A stretch of 64,000 nucleotides of DNA, taken from contig CALMQM010000121.1 of NCBI GenBank assembly GCA_937871435.1, positions 1 to 64,000 of the forward strand, read 5' to 3'. Under the pieces are notes generated by a model that had not been told where the DNA came from, did no database searches, and saw only the letters and a list, made by a program, of their open reading frames with translations. The position numbers and the translations under genes are program-made. The DNA comes from an uncultured Bacteroidota bacterium (lineage in GTDB: Bacteria > Bacteroidota > Bacteroidia > AKYH767-A > 2013-40CM-41-45). Below are positions 20,701 to 28,286 of this stretch, one piece after another. The number at the start of each line of letters is the position of its first letter. The stretch's first letter is position 1.

Positions 20701-21043
20701 CTTCTCGCTGTCGTTGAAATTGCTTCCAGATCACTTCTGCAGGCAATGGAGTTCCCTGCTTGTCGTATTTCCCTTCAGCTTCGAGCAACCAATGATGAAA
20801 ATGTTCCTGCCCTTCTTCTTTTATTTCAGCAATGTGTTCAAGTTTTTCTTTTGAAATCATTCTGGAAAAATAACTGCCATGACTTTTTTGAACCATACTG
20901 TCTTCCCAATGCGTGTATGAATTGACAATTTTAAAATAATTGGAAGAAGGATTTTGCATGAGGCTGATCCATTCCGGTGCCTGAGCAAAACTCTGTACAT
21001 TCAAAAAGAAAAGCAGTAATAAACTGTTGGCGATTATTTTCAT
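17741..21043 (-). CDS. T9SS cargo: Asp-box propeller, PKD and jelly-roll domains
   Basis: This 1100-residue secreted protein has a signal peptide ending SFAQ. Residues about 120-740 contain repeated Asp-box style blades (S-x-D-x-G-x-x-W, for example SLDDGNHW, TTDTGSTW, STDAGLSW) typical of sortilin/BNR-like propellers. One PKD domain follows (about 755-840), then a cleaved-adhesin or choice-of-anchor jelly-roll domain starting PFSEDFEGSVFPPTGW. The end carries a type A sorting domain (LSPVPAQNEVKAFW, then SGISKGVYLVQI). It is exported across the outer membrane by T9SS; a binding or hydrolytic role is possible but no catalytic residues stand out. The ATG at 21043 is preferred over an in-frame TTG at 21055. 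Confidence 0.85.
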   Translation of the reverse strand: MKIIANSLLLLFFLNVQSFAQAPEWISLMQNPSSNYFKIVNSYTHWEDSMVQKSHGSYFSRMISKEKLEHIAEIKEEGQEHFHHWLLEAEGKYDKQGTPLPAEVIWKQFQRQREDNGLNSTQQIQGTWKCRGPFDSHATFSGVTGAGNGIGRVFPMAVSPVDSNIVFAGTPAGGLWRSLDDGNHWQALTDSIAGIAVRDVKFSTTDAGTCYVLFQGNLFKTTDTGSTWLQVFNSPAYTGTILLDVSQPNTIYLSMAQNGLFKSTDAGLSWNLINTILPQAVKPGNADVLYALNGSNFLSSIDGGLHFDSVATFNPAGYAIAVTPADSNCIYVSYRYSTSYGGVHVSLDGGNTFITKPSSTNINAYMLYPIIAVSGTNRDVVIIGGEMISRSDDGGSTWNFACTYSYDSTSVLPYVHPDHRCILFNGGTYWDGNDGGLYKSEDGGITFIDKTNGLSVAQFISLSCAQQDTSVFIAGANDCSVLVHQDTGWANTFAGDGVDVSINPFNANNFFGKNQYGYTRTYDGGHTQDYTTLLEGLTESTYGFSAGFPLVFNPLNPNSLYLGVSNVWKSTDRGDTVHAISAFSNSGVGSFLMVGNPDTSTLFTRFNRTHDQGLTWLPMNKPVYAVDPDEYNKVWSAQYQINKIKIYFSADTGNTWTQINTIDVPLTTNNLKIECLNNSNDGIFLVTGTSVYYLDNSLSNWQPFYQGLPATTVMAIKAMQSSGIVRVSTLGRGVWESSLFDPFQPLESDFMQDKNHICPGDTIHFYDNSLNAGQGYASVYHWSFPGGNPSQSTLPNPRVSYTVPGTYDVNLVMTANNGSDSIVKTGVVVVDLPPPLQAPFSEDFEGSVFPPTGWNWNHYNPNITFGRSTLYGGYQQTRKSVSYNTWTNDGAYEDYFITPDIDLSLVPDPVLRFDLLYAYDYNPTQADTLKLFYSYDCGFTKHYFFVKGGLDLKTDSVYTNYSISFDSSSWTTDTISLYPFAQNAPFQIGFEVKSVARCELYIDNIEIFSLPGSGLPFENNKNENFSLSPVPAQNEVKAFWRSSESEEGFVTVYSLSGQKLFQSKIQTNIPLTIPVSGISKGVYLVQITGEGVNLNKKLVK

Positions 21044-21060
21044 ACAGAGGATCAAGTTGC

Positions 21061-21068
21061 CAAAAATA
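21061..21068 (-). promoter_or_regulatory. TAnnTTTG-like octamer upstream of the Asp-box cargo gene
   Basis: On the minus strand the octamer is TATTTTTG, an exact -7 box match 18 bp before the ATG at 21043. The nearest TTTG is about 24 nt upstream, too far for the usual spacing, and the implied leader would be very short. It is recorded as weak. Confidence 0.2.
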
Positions 21069-21219
21069 CTCCAAAGACAATAGCGTATTTGGCAAACAAA
21101 ACAATTTTGTAGGTGAATTCTATGTAAAAAGTACGTTTGAGATCAAACCAGTTTGAATCTCGTGTTTATTTATTTTCAAAAATACCAAATCGTACCCCTG
21201 TTAAATTTTCTGAATTTTT

Positions 21220-21249
21220 TTTGCAAATAAAAAAAGCTGTATATCTTAG
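21220..21249 (+). promoter_or_regulatory. Candidate Bacteroidota promoter of the VOC gene
   Basis: TTTG at 21220-21223 is followed 18 nt later by TATCTTAG at 21242-21249, which matches TAnnTTTG at seven of eight positions. This gives a leader of about 90 nt before the VOC gene ATG at 21344. The arrangement fits the -33/-7 promoter of the Bacteroidota primary sigma factor. Confidence 0.4.
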
Positions 21250-21343
21250 GAAGATCCGGTTCTGACATTGACACAATCAATCAACCATTCCTTCCAGATG
21301 ATCAACATCTCTATATATAAGTATACATTTAAAAATTAAAAAA

Positions 21344-21730
21344 ATGGACAAAAACACAAATTCACTCAATTGGTTCGAAATTCCTGCACAGGACATTTCG
21401 AGAGCACAGAAATTCTACGAAAACACTTTCAACCTGAAATTAGAACCCATGCAGGAAATGCCGGGAATGAAAATGGTTGGATTTCCAATGGACATGGGTA
21501 ACGGAAAAGTGAGCGGCGCATTGGTTCAAAGCGAAATGCACAAGCCATCCACTGATGGAGCTGTCATTTACCTCAATGCCAATCCGAGCATTCAGAATGT
21601 GATTGACAGGATTGAAAAATCCGGCGGTAAAATGATTATGCCGAAAACACAGATCAGTCCCGAGATCGGCTATATGGCTTTCTTCATTGACAGTGAAGGG
21701 AATCGAATGGCATTGCATGCTCAAAACTGA
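21344..21730 (+). CDS. VOC family (glyoxalase-like) protein
   Basis: The 128-residue protein has the vicinal-oxygen-chelate fold pattern: NSLNWFEIPAQDISRAQKFYENTFNLKL at the start and IGYMAFFIDSEGNRMALH at the end. The N-terminal strand has Glu rather than His at the usual first metal position, and the acidic residue of strand eight is replaced by the M-A-L-H ending. It therefore resembles the Bacteroidota VOC subgroup of unknown function and not glyoxalase I itself. It is cytoplasmic and monocistronic, with its own promoter candidate and a strong terminator directly downstream. Confidence 0.85.
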   Translation: MDKNTNSLNWFEIPAQDISRAQKFYENTFNLKLEPMQEMPGMKMVGFPMDMGNGKVSGALVQSEMHKPSTDGAVIYLNANPSIQNVIDRIEKSGGKMIMPKTQISPEIGYMAFFIDSEGNRMALHAQN

Positions 21731-21737
21731 GCATTGA

Positions 21738-21803
21738 CTTGTATTCTTTGTGGCTTCGTGTGAATTATTTCATCCGGAGCCGCAAAGAACACAAGTATTT
21801 TTT
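21738..21803 (+). terminator. Rho-independent terminator after the VOC gene
   Basis: An 18-nt arm (CTTGTATTCTTTGTGGCT, 21738-21755) pairs with 21778-21795 with one mismatch and one G·T wobble, across a 22-nt loop. It is followed by seven T residues. It ends transcription of the VOC gene before the protease gene starts at 21845. Confidence 0.75.
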
Positions 21804-21844
21804 TACTTTCATGGCTCAGGCAAATTGCCTGCAGACCCTTTTTT

Positions 21845-24800
21845 ATGAAAGCATTCTTCCTTCTGGTGTTGTCTTTTTTCATCATCACCTTTTCTTCTCA
21901 AGCTCAATCCTCACTTCAATCTACAGGCCGCGTTAATCAGGACGTTCTGAGACAGCGTTACTCTCCGCCATGTCCGAGCGATCTTTTATTGCATCGCTTG
22001 ATGGCCGGTGATTCTTCCATCAGAAACCGTCATGAAAATCTTGATCAGTTCATTTATGATCAGCTGAACATTGCCGGAAACAATCAGCAACGAATTCACA
22101 ATCCGCAGAATCACCCGCGGACACTCTATTCGATTCCTGTTGTCGTACACATCATCCATAACAATGGAGCTGAAAATATCTCTGATGCACAAGTCGCATT
22201 GGCGATTCAGGATTTGAATGAAGCCTATTCCAACAGCGGAGTGTTTGCTCAGATAAATGGTGTAGATGTAGGTATTCAGTTTTGTCTGGCCACCCAGGAT
22301 CCAAACGGCGCATTCACCACTGGAATTACCAGAGATGTTTCCACATTGACTGAGTTGACAATGGAAACAGATGATATCACATTAAAAAATATTAACCGGT
22401 GGGATCCGCTTCGTTATGTCAATATCTGGGTTGTTCGTGATATTTCTTCTCTATCAATGGGAAGTGGTGTCGCGGGTTACGCCTATTTTCCATCTTCGCA
22501 TGGAAATCCGGAAGATGGAATTGTGAATGAAGCAGCTTACTTCGGAAATTCTCACGACAACTCAAAAGTGTTGATCCATGAAGCTGGCCACTACCTGGGA
22601 TTGTATCACACATTTGAAGGTGGCTGCACCAACAACAATTGTCTCACTGATGGAGATCATGTGTGCGATACACCTCCTGATAATTCAACGGCAAGCACAG
22701 CATGCAATGCCGCTCCGAACACTTGTACTTCCGATGACGCGGATGCATCTGTGAACAATCCTTTTCGTCCGGTAAGCGCAGGAGGTCTGGGCGATCAACC
22801 GGATCAGATTGAAAATTACATGGACTATGGTTTTCTGACCTGTCATACTCTTTTCACCAGCGGCCAGGCAGACAGAATGTCAACAGCTCTGAGCAGTTCA
22901 AGAGCCAGTTTACTCGCTTCGCATGGTTGCTGGAGTTTGTGTACAAGTCCTATCGTCGCGGCTTTCGATACTTCCGTCAGCAATGTGTCGATCGGTGCAA
23001 CACTAAATCTGAGTAATTTCAGTACAGGCGCGACTTCGTATGAATGGTTTCTTAATGGGATTTCTGTTTCTACTTCACAGGATCTGAGCTACGTATTTTC
23101 TTCCCCCGGAACATACATCATTACAATGATTGCATCGAATGGTGACAGTTCCTGTACAAAATCCGCTGCCGATACAATCCGGGTGGATTGTTCAACAGTA
23201 AGCACTTTTACATACAGTACTTCCAATTGCATTCCTAAAAACACTGCTGTATTATTTACAAATACAACCAGCGGTAGTGTGACTTGTCAGTGGTTGCTGG
23301 ATGGACAAGTAATCGGGACAGGTAACACGATTCCGTACAACTTTTATCAAAGCGGAGGATTCCAGGTTTCCCTGGTTTCTTACAATGGATCCTGTTATGA
23401 TACTTCAGCTTCAGAATACATTCAGGTCGGGAGATGTCAGGACCTTGAAGCTGCGAACTGGTATTTCGGAAATTATGCCGGATTGGATTTTACATCCGGT
23501 AGTCCTGTTGCAGTAACCAATAGCGCGATGTTTGATTTCGAAGGAAGTGTAAGCATGTCCGACAAGAGTGGAAATCTGCAATTCTATACCTATGGCGATA
23601 GTGTATTCAACATGAATCATGTCGCGATGCCGAATTCTATATATATGTATGGCGGCTTCTCAGCAAGCCAGAGCGGGCTCGCGGTTGCATGGCCAAACCG
23701 TCCGAACAAATACATCTACTTTCAAACAGCAGTATTTGAAGACACATTTGCAGCACCATTCCGTTATTCTGTTATTGACATGAATATGAATGGAGGCAGC
23801 GGTGATATTTATCCTTACAATGTTTTCCTTCATTCACCGGTTGTGGAAAAAATTACCGGAACGATGCATTGCAACGGAAAACAAATCTGGATTCTTACTC
23901 ACGAATGGAACAGCAATCGTTTTCTTGCATACCTGGTTGACAGCAATGGAGTGAATACTACTCCTGTGATCAGCGCGGTGGGACAAAATATTGCCGGAAA
24001 TTATCAGACACCGGGACAGGGTCAGATGAAATTCTCCAGTGATGGAAAATGGCTGGCGGTGACAACATTTAGTTTGTCTTTTGAAATATTTCATTTTGAC
24101 AATGCTACCGGCATTGTTTCAAATCCGATTACCATTCCTGCATCCTATTACAATTACGGTGTAGAATTTTCTCCGGACAATACCAAGGTGTACACATTTG
24201 AACACTCCGGTTCAGCCGATGGTCACATCATTCAATTTGATCTTAGCTCTGGCAACCCGACAACGATCGCCAATTCCTGGACTGAAGTTTTGCTGATTGC
24301 TCCGGGAAATCAGAATTCACTACAGCTTGCGCCAAACGGAAAAATTTATTTTTCAAATGGCTTCTCTCCGTTTGATGCATATGTAGGAGTGATTAATTAT
24401 CCGAATGCTACGGGTGTTGCTTGCCAGGCTGCCGCGAACGGTGTATATCTGAATGGAAAATCCAGCATTTTAGGATTGCCCAACTTCATGAGTACTGCGT
24501 TTTATACTGATGATCTTCTCATCAACGGCCCGGACACAATTTGTCCGAATGCTACTGCAGTTCAGTATTCCATTCATGCTAACGTCTGGAATCTTGGAAC
24601 GTATAACTGGAGTTTACTCGGAAATTCAACCATCACTTCTTACACTGACAGTACGGTGAACATTGATTTTTCATCCGGAGGTATTGATACATTGGTGATA
24701 TTGAAATCCACCAATTGTGGAATGCTGAGTGATACTATGTTTATTCATGTCATTCCTCAACTTCCTGATCTTGGTCCGGATACTTCAGTGTGTAGTGGCG

Positions 24801-26287
24801 ACACATTGATTCTTTCATTGCCGGATGCTTACTTTTCATATTCCTGGCAGGATGGTTCCTCCAGTCCTACTTTTTCAGCATTGCAACCGGGAGATTATTG
24901 GGTAGATGTACTAAGCGCGAACGGATGCCTGCTTCGTGATTCAATTTCCATCACACTTGACACCAGTACCACTCAGGTGGATTTAGGTCCGGATAAAACT
25001 ATTTGTACCGGTGCTGTGGTTGTACTTGATGCCGGATCAGGTTACGATACTTATCGATGGCAGGACGGATCACCCAATTCTCAATTCACAGCATGGCAAT
25101 CCGGAACTTATTGGGTGCAGGTAAGCAAACGAGGAGATTGCAACGCGTTTGCTGTTGACACGATCCATGTCCTCTTTGACAACACACTTCAGATTTCATT
25201 GGGAACAGATACTACATTGTGTGACGGAGGCTCCCTCCTTCTAAGTCCCGGAAATGGTTTTGCAACTTATTTATGGTCGGATCAAAGTACTGCTTCATCA
25301 CTCACTGTGACTGCCAGCGGAGATTATACTGTACAGGTTGTATCCGCATTGAATTGTATCGCTTCAGATACAATTCAGGTAATCATTGATACTTTACATG
25401 CAGACCTTGGCCCTGATCTTAGCGTGTGTTCAGGTGGATTGCTCGTACTTACTCCGGGACTTTCATTTGCATCCTATGCATGGTCGGATCAAAGTACTGC
25501 TTCAACACTGAGTGTTACTCAATCCGGAGATTATTCTGTGCGTGTGAGCACAAGCAACAACTGTATTTCTTCCGACACTATTCACATCGATAATTATACT
25601 GTTCCTCCTGTTTACCTTGGACCGGACACGAGTTTGTGTCCGGGTGAAAGCCTCACGCTGACTGCAACACCGGGATTTAGTTCCTATCATTGGTCTACCA
25701 ATGAAACCGGCAATTCCATCACTGTAACTCAGGATGGAGACTATGCTGTTACAGCTACTACTGCGCAAAATTGCAATGCGATTGATTCGATCCATGTACG
25801 CTATTATGTTGTCCAGGCTATTGATGCCGGTCCGGACACGACCATTTGTGAGAATGAAGTTATCACCTTACATGCGAGCAACAATTTTTATGTATACAAC
25901 TGGTCAACCGGTTCGCATGATTCAACGACGCAGGTTTCGCAGGCAGGTATTTATTGGGTAACAGCTTCGGCAGACATCAGCTGTCTGAGTGCGGATACCG
26001 TTGAAGTATTCACGAAAGAATGCAAAGGTCCTCAGTATTATATTCACATTTTTCCAAATCCTTTTGATGATAATTTTTCACTGGAAATATTCCAGGGAAG
26101 AAACATCAATGATTTACAGATCGATTTGTATGATGAACTCGGGCAATGGGTTTATCATGGAAGTATGGATACACAAAAGGATCTGATTATCAAAAAAGAT
26201 ATTGCGGTGAATCTTGCTGCAGGAATTTACTTACTGTACCTCAAAGGTGATGATGTGAATGAACGCGTGAAATTATTACGTTATTGA
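21845..26287 (+). CDS. T9SS-secreted M43 (pappalysin-like) metalloprotease
   Basis: This 1480-residue protein has a signal peptide ending SSQAQ and a zinc peptidase domain to about residue 360. The extended motif HEAGHYLGLYH has zinc ligands H245, H249 and H255 with E246 as the base, and NYMDYGF lies in the Met-turn region. Two PKD-like domains follow, then a propeller-like module (about 540-890) starting ANWYFGNYAGLDF. Six Ig-like repeats of the type LGPDTxxCxG come next, and a type A sorting domain (FPNPFDDNFSLEIF, AAGIYLLYL) ends the protein. M43 enzymes cleave extracellular proteins. It is transcribed alone after the VOC terminator. The propeller module recurs in the cargo at 58366-59856. 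Confidence 0.92.
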   Translation: MKAFFLLVLSFFIITFSSQAQSSLQSTGRVNQDVLRQRYSPPCPSDLLLHRLMAGDSSIRNRHENLDQFIYDQLNIAGNNQQRIHNPQNHPRTLYSIPVVVHIIHNNGAENISDAQVALAIQDLNEAYSNSGVFAQINGVDVGIQFCLATQDPNGAFTTGITRDVSTLTELTMETDDITLKNINRWDPLRYVNIWVVRDISSLSMGSGVAGYAYFPSSHGNPEDGIVNEAAYFGNSHDNSKVLIHEAGHYLGLYHTFEGGCTNNNCLTDGDHVCDTPPDNSTASTACNAAPNTCTSDDADASVNNPFRPVSAGGLGDQPDQIENYMDYGFLTCHTLFTSGQADRMSTALSSSRASLLASHGCWSLCTSPIVAAFDTSVSNVSIGATLNLSNFSTGATSYEWFLNGISVSTSQDLSYVFSSPGTYIITMIASNGDSSCTKSAADTIRVDCSTVSTFTYSTSNCIPKNTAVLFTNTTSGSVTCQWLLDGQVIGTGNTIPYNFYQSGGFQVSLVSYNGSCYDTSASEYIQVGRCQDLEAANWYFGNYAGLDFTSGSPVAVTNSAMFDFEGSVSMSDKSGNLQFYTYGDSVFNMNHVAMPNSIYMYGGFSASQSGLAVAWPNRPNKYIYFQTAVFEDTFAAPFRYSVIDMNMNGGSGDIYPYNVFLHSPVVEKITGTMHCNGKQIWILTHEWNSNRFLAYLVDSNGVNTTPVISAVGQNIAGNYQTPGQGQMKFSSDGKWLAVTTFSLSFEIFHFDNATGIVSNPITIPASYYNYGVEFSPDNTKVYTFEHSGSADGHIIQFDLSSGNPTTIANSWTEVLLIAPGNQNSLQLAPNGKIYFSNGFSPFDAYVGVINYPNATGVACQAAANGVYLNGKSSILGLPNFMSTAFYTDDLLINGPDTICPNATAVQYSIHANVWNLGTYNWSLLGNSTITSYTDSTVNIDFSSGGIDTLVILKSTNCGMLSDTMFIHVIPQLPDLGPDTSVCSGDTLILSLPDAYFSYSWQDGSSSPTFSALQPGDYWVDVLSANGCLLRDSISITLDTSTTQVDLGPDKTICTGAVVVLDAGSGYDTYRWQDGSPNSQFTAWQSGTYWVQVSKRGDCNAFAVDTIHVLFDNTLQISLGTDTTLCDGGSLLLSPGNGFATYLWSDQSTASSLTVTASGDYTVQVVSALNCIASDTIQVIIDTLHADLGPDLSVCSGGLLVLTPGLSFASYAWSDQSTASTLSVTQSGDYSVRVSTSNNCISSDTIHIDNYTVPPVYLGPDTSLCPGESLTLTATPGFSSYHWSTNETGNSITVTQDGDYAVTATTAQNCNAIDSIHVRYYVVQAIDAGPDTTICENEVITLHASNNFYVYNWSTGSHDSTTQVSQAGIYWVTASADISCLSADTVEVFTKECKGPQYYIHIFPNPFDDNFSLEIFQGRNINDLQIDLYDELGQWVYHGSMDTQKDLIIKKDIAVNLAAGIYLLYLKGDDVNERVKLLRY

Positions 26288-26623
26288 TCCAAAAGTTATT
26301 CGGCCTGAAGGTTCTGCTCTATTGTTTCTTTGGTATGGTCTGAAAATACATCGATTCTTCAAATCAAAATGAAGAAGATGTATCATTTTACATTCTTTTC
26401 TTACACTTTTATTTTTTTTCAAAATGAAGTCTGAAGATTTTTTTTGTTGAAATACTGTGTCCTGTTGATTATTCAACACTTCAACGGGATTGAATCTTAC
26501 AACTCACTTTTCTCTTCCCGGAAACTGATTGAAGCAGCTCCCGTAAGACCCAATACATTGCGCGTGCTGTGTTATTTCACATGTACGCTCCTCACTACAT
26601 TGTATACGAAATCTTTATTGAAC
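26288..26623. other. Intergenic region before the small lipoprotein
   Basis: This 336-bp AT-rich stretch has no supported gene. An open frame runs through its second half into the lipoprotein, but its upstream part shows no protein-like features. A 7-bp hairpin (TTCTTCA/TGAAGAA, 26355-26376) lacks a T-tract. Confidence 0.45.
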
Positions 26624-27037
26624 ATGAAGAAAATTTACTACTTGTCTATTGCCTGTCTGGTATTGCTTACAGGCATTACATTTTCATCCTGTGAAAAATC
26701 AGAATTCCTGAAATCTGAAAAGGGAGTTATGTCGGAACTTAATGGTTCCTGGAGCATGATTCAAATACCCAGCAGCCTGCCCGGTGAAGTATGGACCATC
26801 GACAATGGAACTCTGGTAAGAACCACTCCGGCGACTAACGGGGAAGGAACGACAGAATTAGGAAGAGGAACTATTTCAGTACATACAACAATGACCAAGG
26901 TGGAAATCACTATTGATGGATTTCCGCGTTACAATGGAACATGGGAAGTTGTAAAACTGGATAAATCTGTATTGGTGATTGATACTGACCAGGACGGAAC
27001 GACAGGACTTTTGGAAAAGAATTTTCAAAAACTTTGA
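26624..27037 (+). CDS. Small lipocalin-like lipoprotein
   Basis: The 137-residue protein starts MKKIYYLSIACLVLL and has the lipobox TFSSC, so it is an acylated outer-membrane or periplasmic lipoprotein. The remainder is beta-rich, with LNGSWSMIQIP near the start and FPRYNGTWEVVKLDKSVLVI later. This resembles small lipocalin-like Bacteroidota lipoproteins that bind unknown ligands. The reading frame is open upstream to 26444, but the ATG at 26624 directly starts the signal sequence and is clearly correct. A strong terminator follows 77 bp downstream. Confidence 0.75.
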   Translation: MKKIYYLSIACLVLLTGITFSSCEKSEFLKSEKGVMSELNGSWSMIQIPSSLPGEVWTIDNGTLVRTTPATNGEGTTELGRGTISVHTTMTKVEITIDGFPRYNGTWEVVKLDKSVLVIDTDQDGTTGLLEKNFQKL

Positions 27038-27114
27038 GAATGAATTCGTTTCATTCCCGAGTATTAATAATTCAAATGAAAGCTTAGTTTTTGTACTGCG
27101 AAATTTTAATTCTT

Positions 27115-27147
27115 AAAAAAGGATGCACAGTTTGCATCCTTTTTTTT
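27115..27147. terminator. Rho-independent terminator after the lipoprotein gene
   Basis: The arm AAAAAAGGATGCA (27115-27127) pairs perfectly with TGCATCCTTTTTT (27133-27145) around a 5-nt CAGTT loop, followed by more T residues. The A/T flanks would let it work in either direction, but only the plus-strand lipoprotein gene needs it. Confidence 0.85.
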
Positions 27148-27383
27148 ATCTTTTACATCAGTGTTCATTTCAGAGGTGCTTTTTAACACAAATACTAAAC
27201 TATTTCCGGTCTTTTTTGTTTCTTTTAGATTTTTGAACCAATAACATTTTTCCGTTTTCACTGAGTAATTAAGCGCTTGATGCTGAACAGGATTTCAATG
27301 AAATCAATGAAGAGCATTCCCTGACGCGCATTTTTCAAAAAATTAAAATTCTAAATCTTACCTTGCAGACAAAATCAACGACC

Positions 27384-28232
27384 ATGAAAAAAATATTTCT
27401 ACTTTCCGCAGCCATTGTTTTGGCTATTCTACATTCAGGCTCTGCTTCAGCGCAGCTTGTATTGCCACAACCCAGTCCAAAAGCCAGTGTGATGCAGGCT
27501 GTAGGGTTGACAGATATCACAATTGACTACAGTAGTCCCGGAGTGAAAGGACGTGTTATTTGGGGCGAAGTTGTTCCATACGATCAGCTCTGGCGCACCG
27601 GAGCAAATGCCGCGACAAAAATCACCTTCAGTAAAGATGTGAAAATTGGTGAAACCGCTGTTCCAAAAGGAAGCTATTCCATTTTCACTATTCCCGGAAA
27701 AAGCACCTGGACATTTATTCTGAACAAAAATGCTTCAGCCTCTACAGGTGAGTATAAAAAAGAAGAAGATTTGTTGAGAATGACTGTTACTCCTGAGGCG
27801 ATTCCTTCACGTGAAAGACTTGCATTCATTTTTTCAGACTTCAATGATGATTATGCAAAAATCAACATGGAATGGGAAAAAGTGCGCATCACAATTCCGG
27901 TGACAACTTTCACCAGTGATCAGGCGATGGACAATATTCGCAATAGCACAGAAGGAAGCTGGAGAGTTTTCAATTCCGCTGCACGTTATATGATGGACAC
28001 AAAGAAAGATTACGATGCCGGAATGAAATATGTTGAACAATCTTTGTCACTTGGAAACGACTGGCTGAATAACTGGACAAAAGCTCAATTGCTTGCCGCT
28101 AAAAACAATTACAAAGAAGCATTGGTGTGGGCAAACAAAGCAAAAACACTCGGTGATAAAAACCCGGATGGTTTCTTTTTCAAAACTCAGGTAGAAAAAG
28201 CACTGGCTGACTGGCCGGCAAAAGCTAAATAA
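27384..28232 (+). CDS. Exported DUF2911 protein with TPR-like tail
   Basis: The 282-residue protein has a signal peptide ending SASAQ, then the DUF2911 domain (about 28-170): PSPKASVMQAVGLTDITIDYSSPGVKGR, then YDQLWRTGANAATKITFSKDV and VPKGSYSIFTIP. The C-terminal half is helical and ends with a TPR-like segment (NNYKEALVWANKAKTLGDKNP). DUF2911 proteins are very common in Bacteroidota and their function is unknown; a periplasmic location is likely. The ATG at 27384 is preferred to a TTG at 27363. It converges on the symporter gene with a shared hairpin terminator. Confidence 0.85.
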   Translation: MKKIFLLSAAIVLAILHSGSASAQLVLPQPSPKASVMQAVGLTDITIDYSSPGVKGRVIWGEVVPYDQLWRTGANAATKITFSKDVKIGETAVPKGSYSIFTIPGKSTWTFILNKNASASTGEYKKEEDLLRMTVTPEAIPSRERLAFIFSDFNDDYAKINMEWEKVRITIPVTTFTSDQAMDNIRNSTEGSWRVFNSAARYMMDTKKDYDAGMKYVEQSLSLGNDWLNNWTKAQLLAAKNNYKEALVWANKAKTLGDKNPDGFFFKTQVEKALADWPAKAK

Positions 28233-28250
28233 ACAGAATTTCATTTTGTT

Positions 28251-28286
28251 AAAAACGCATGAAGAGCAATCTTCATGCGTTTTTTA
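28251..28286. terminator. Bidirectional terminator overlapping a coding 3' end
   Basis: AAAAACGCATGAAGA (28251-28265) pairs perfectly over 15 bp with TCTTCATGCGTTTTT (28271-28285 region) around a GCAA tetraloop of the GNRA type. It lies 18 bp after the DUF2911 stop. The right arm also encodes the final lysine, asparagine and alanine codons and the TGA stop of the convergent symporter gene. Confidence 0.9.

Noticed and set aside
26355-26376. 7-bp hairpin after the M43 protease gene
   Set aside because: No T-tract and an 8-nt AT loop; too weak to call a terminator.
26444-26623. N-terminal extension of the small lipoprotein
   Set aside because: The lipoprotein signal peptide begins at the internal ATG at 26624; the extension would bury it.
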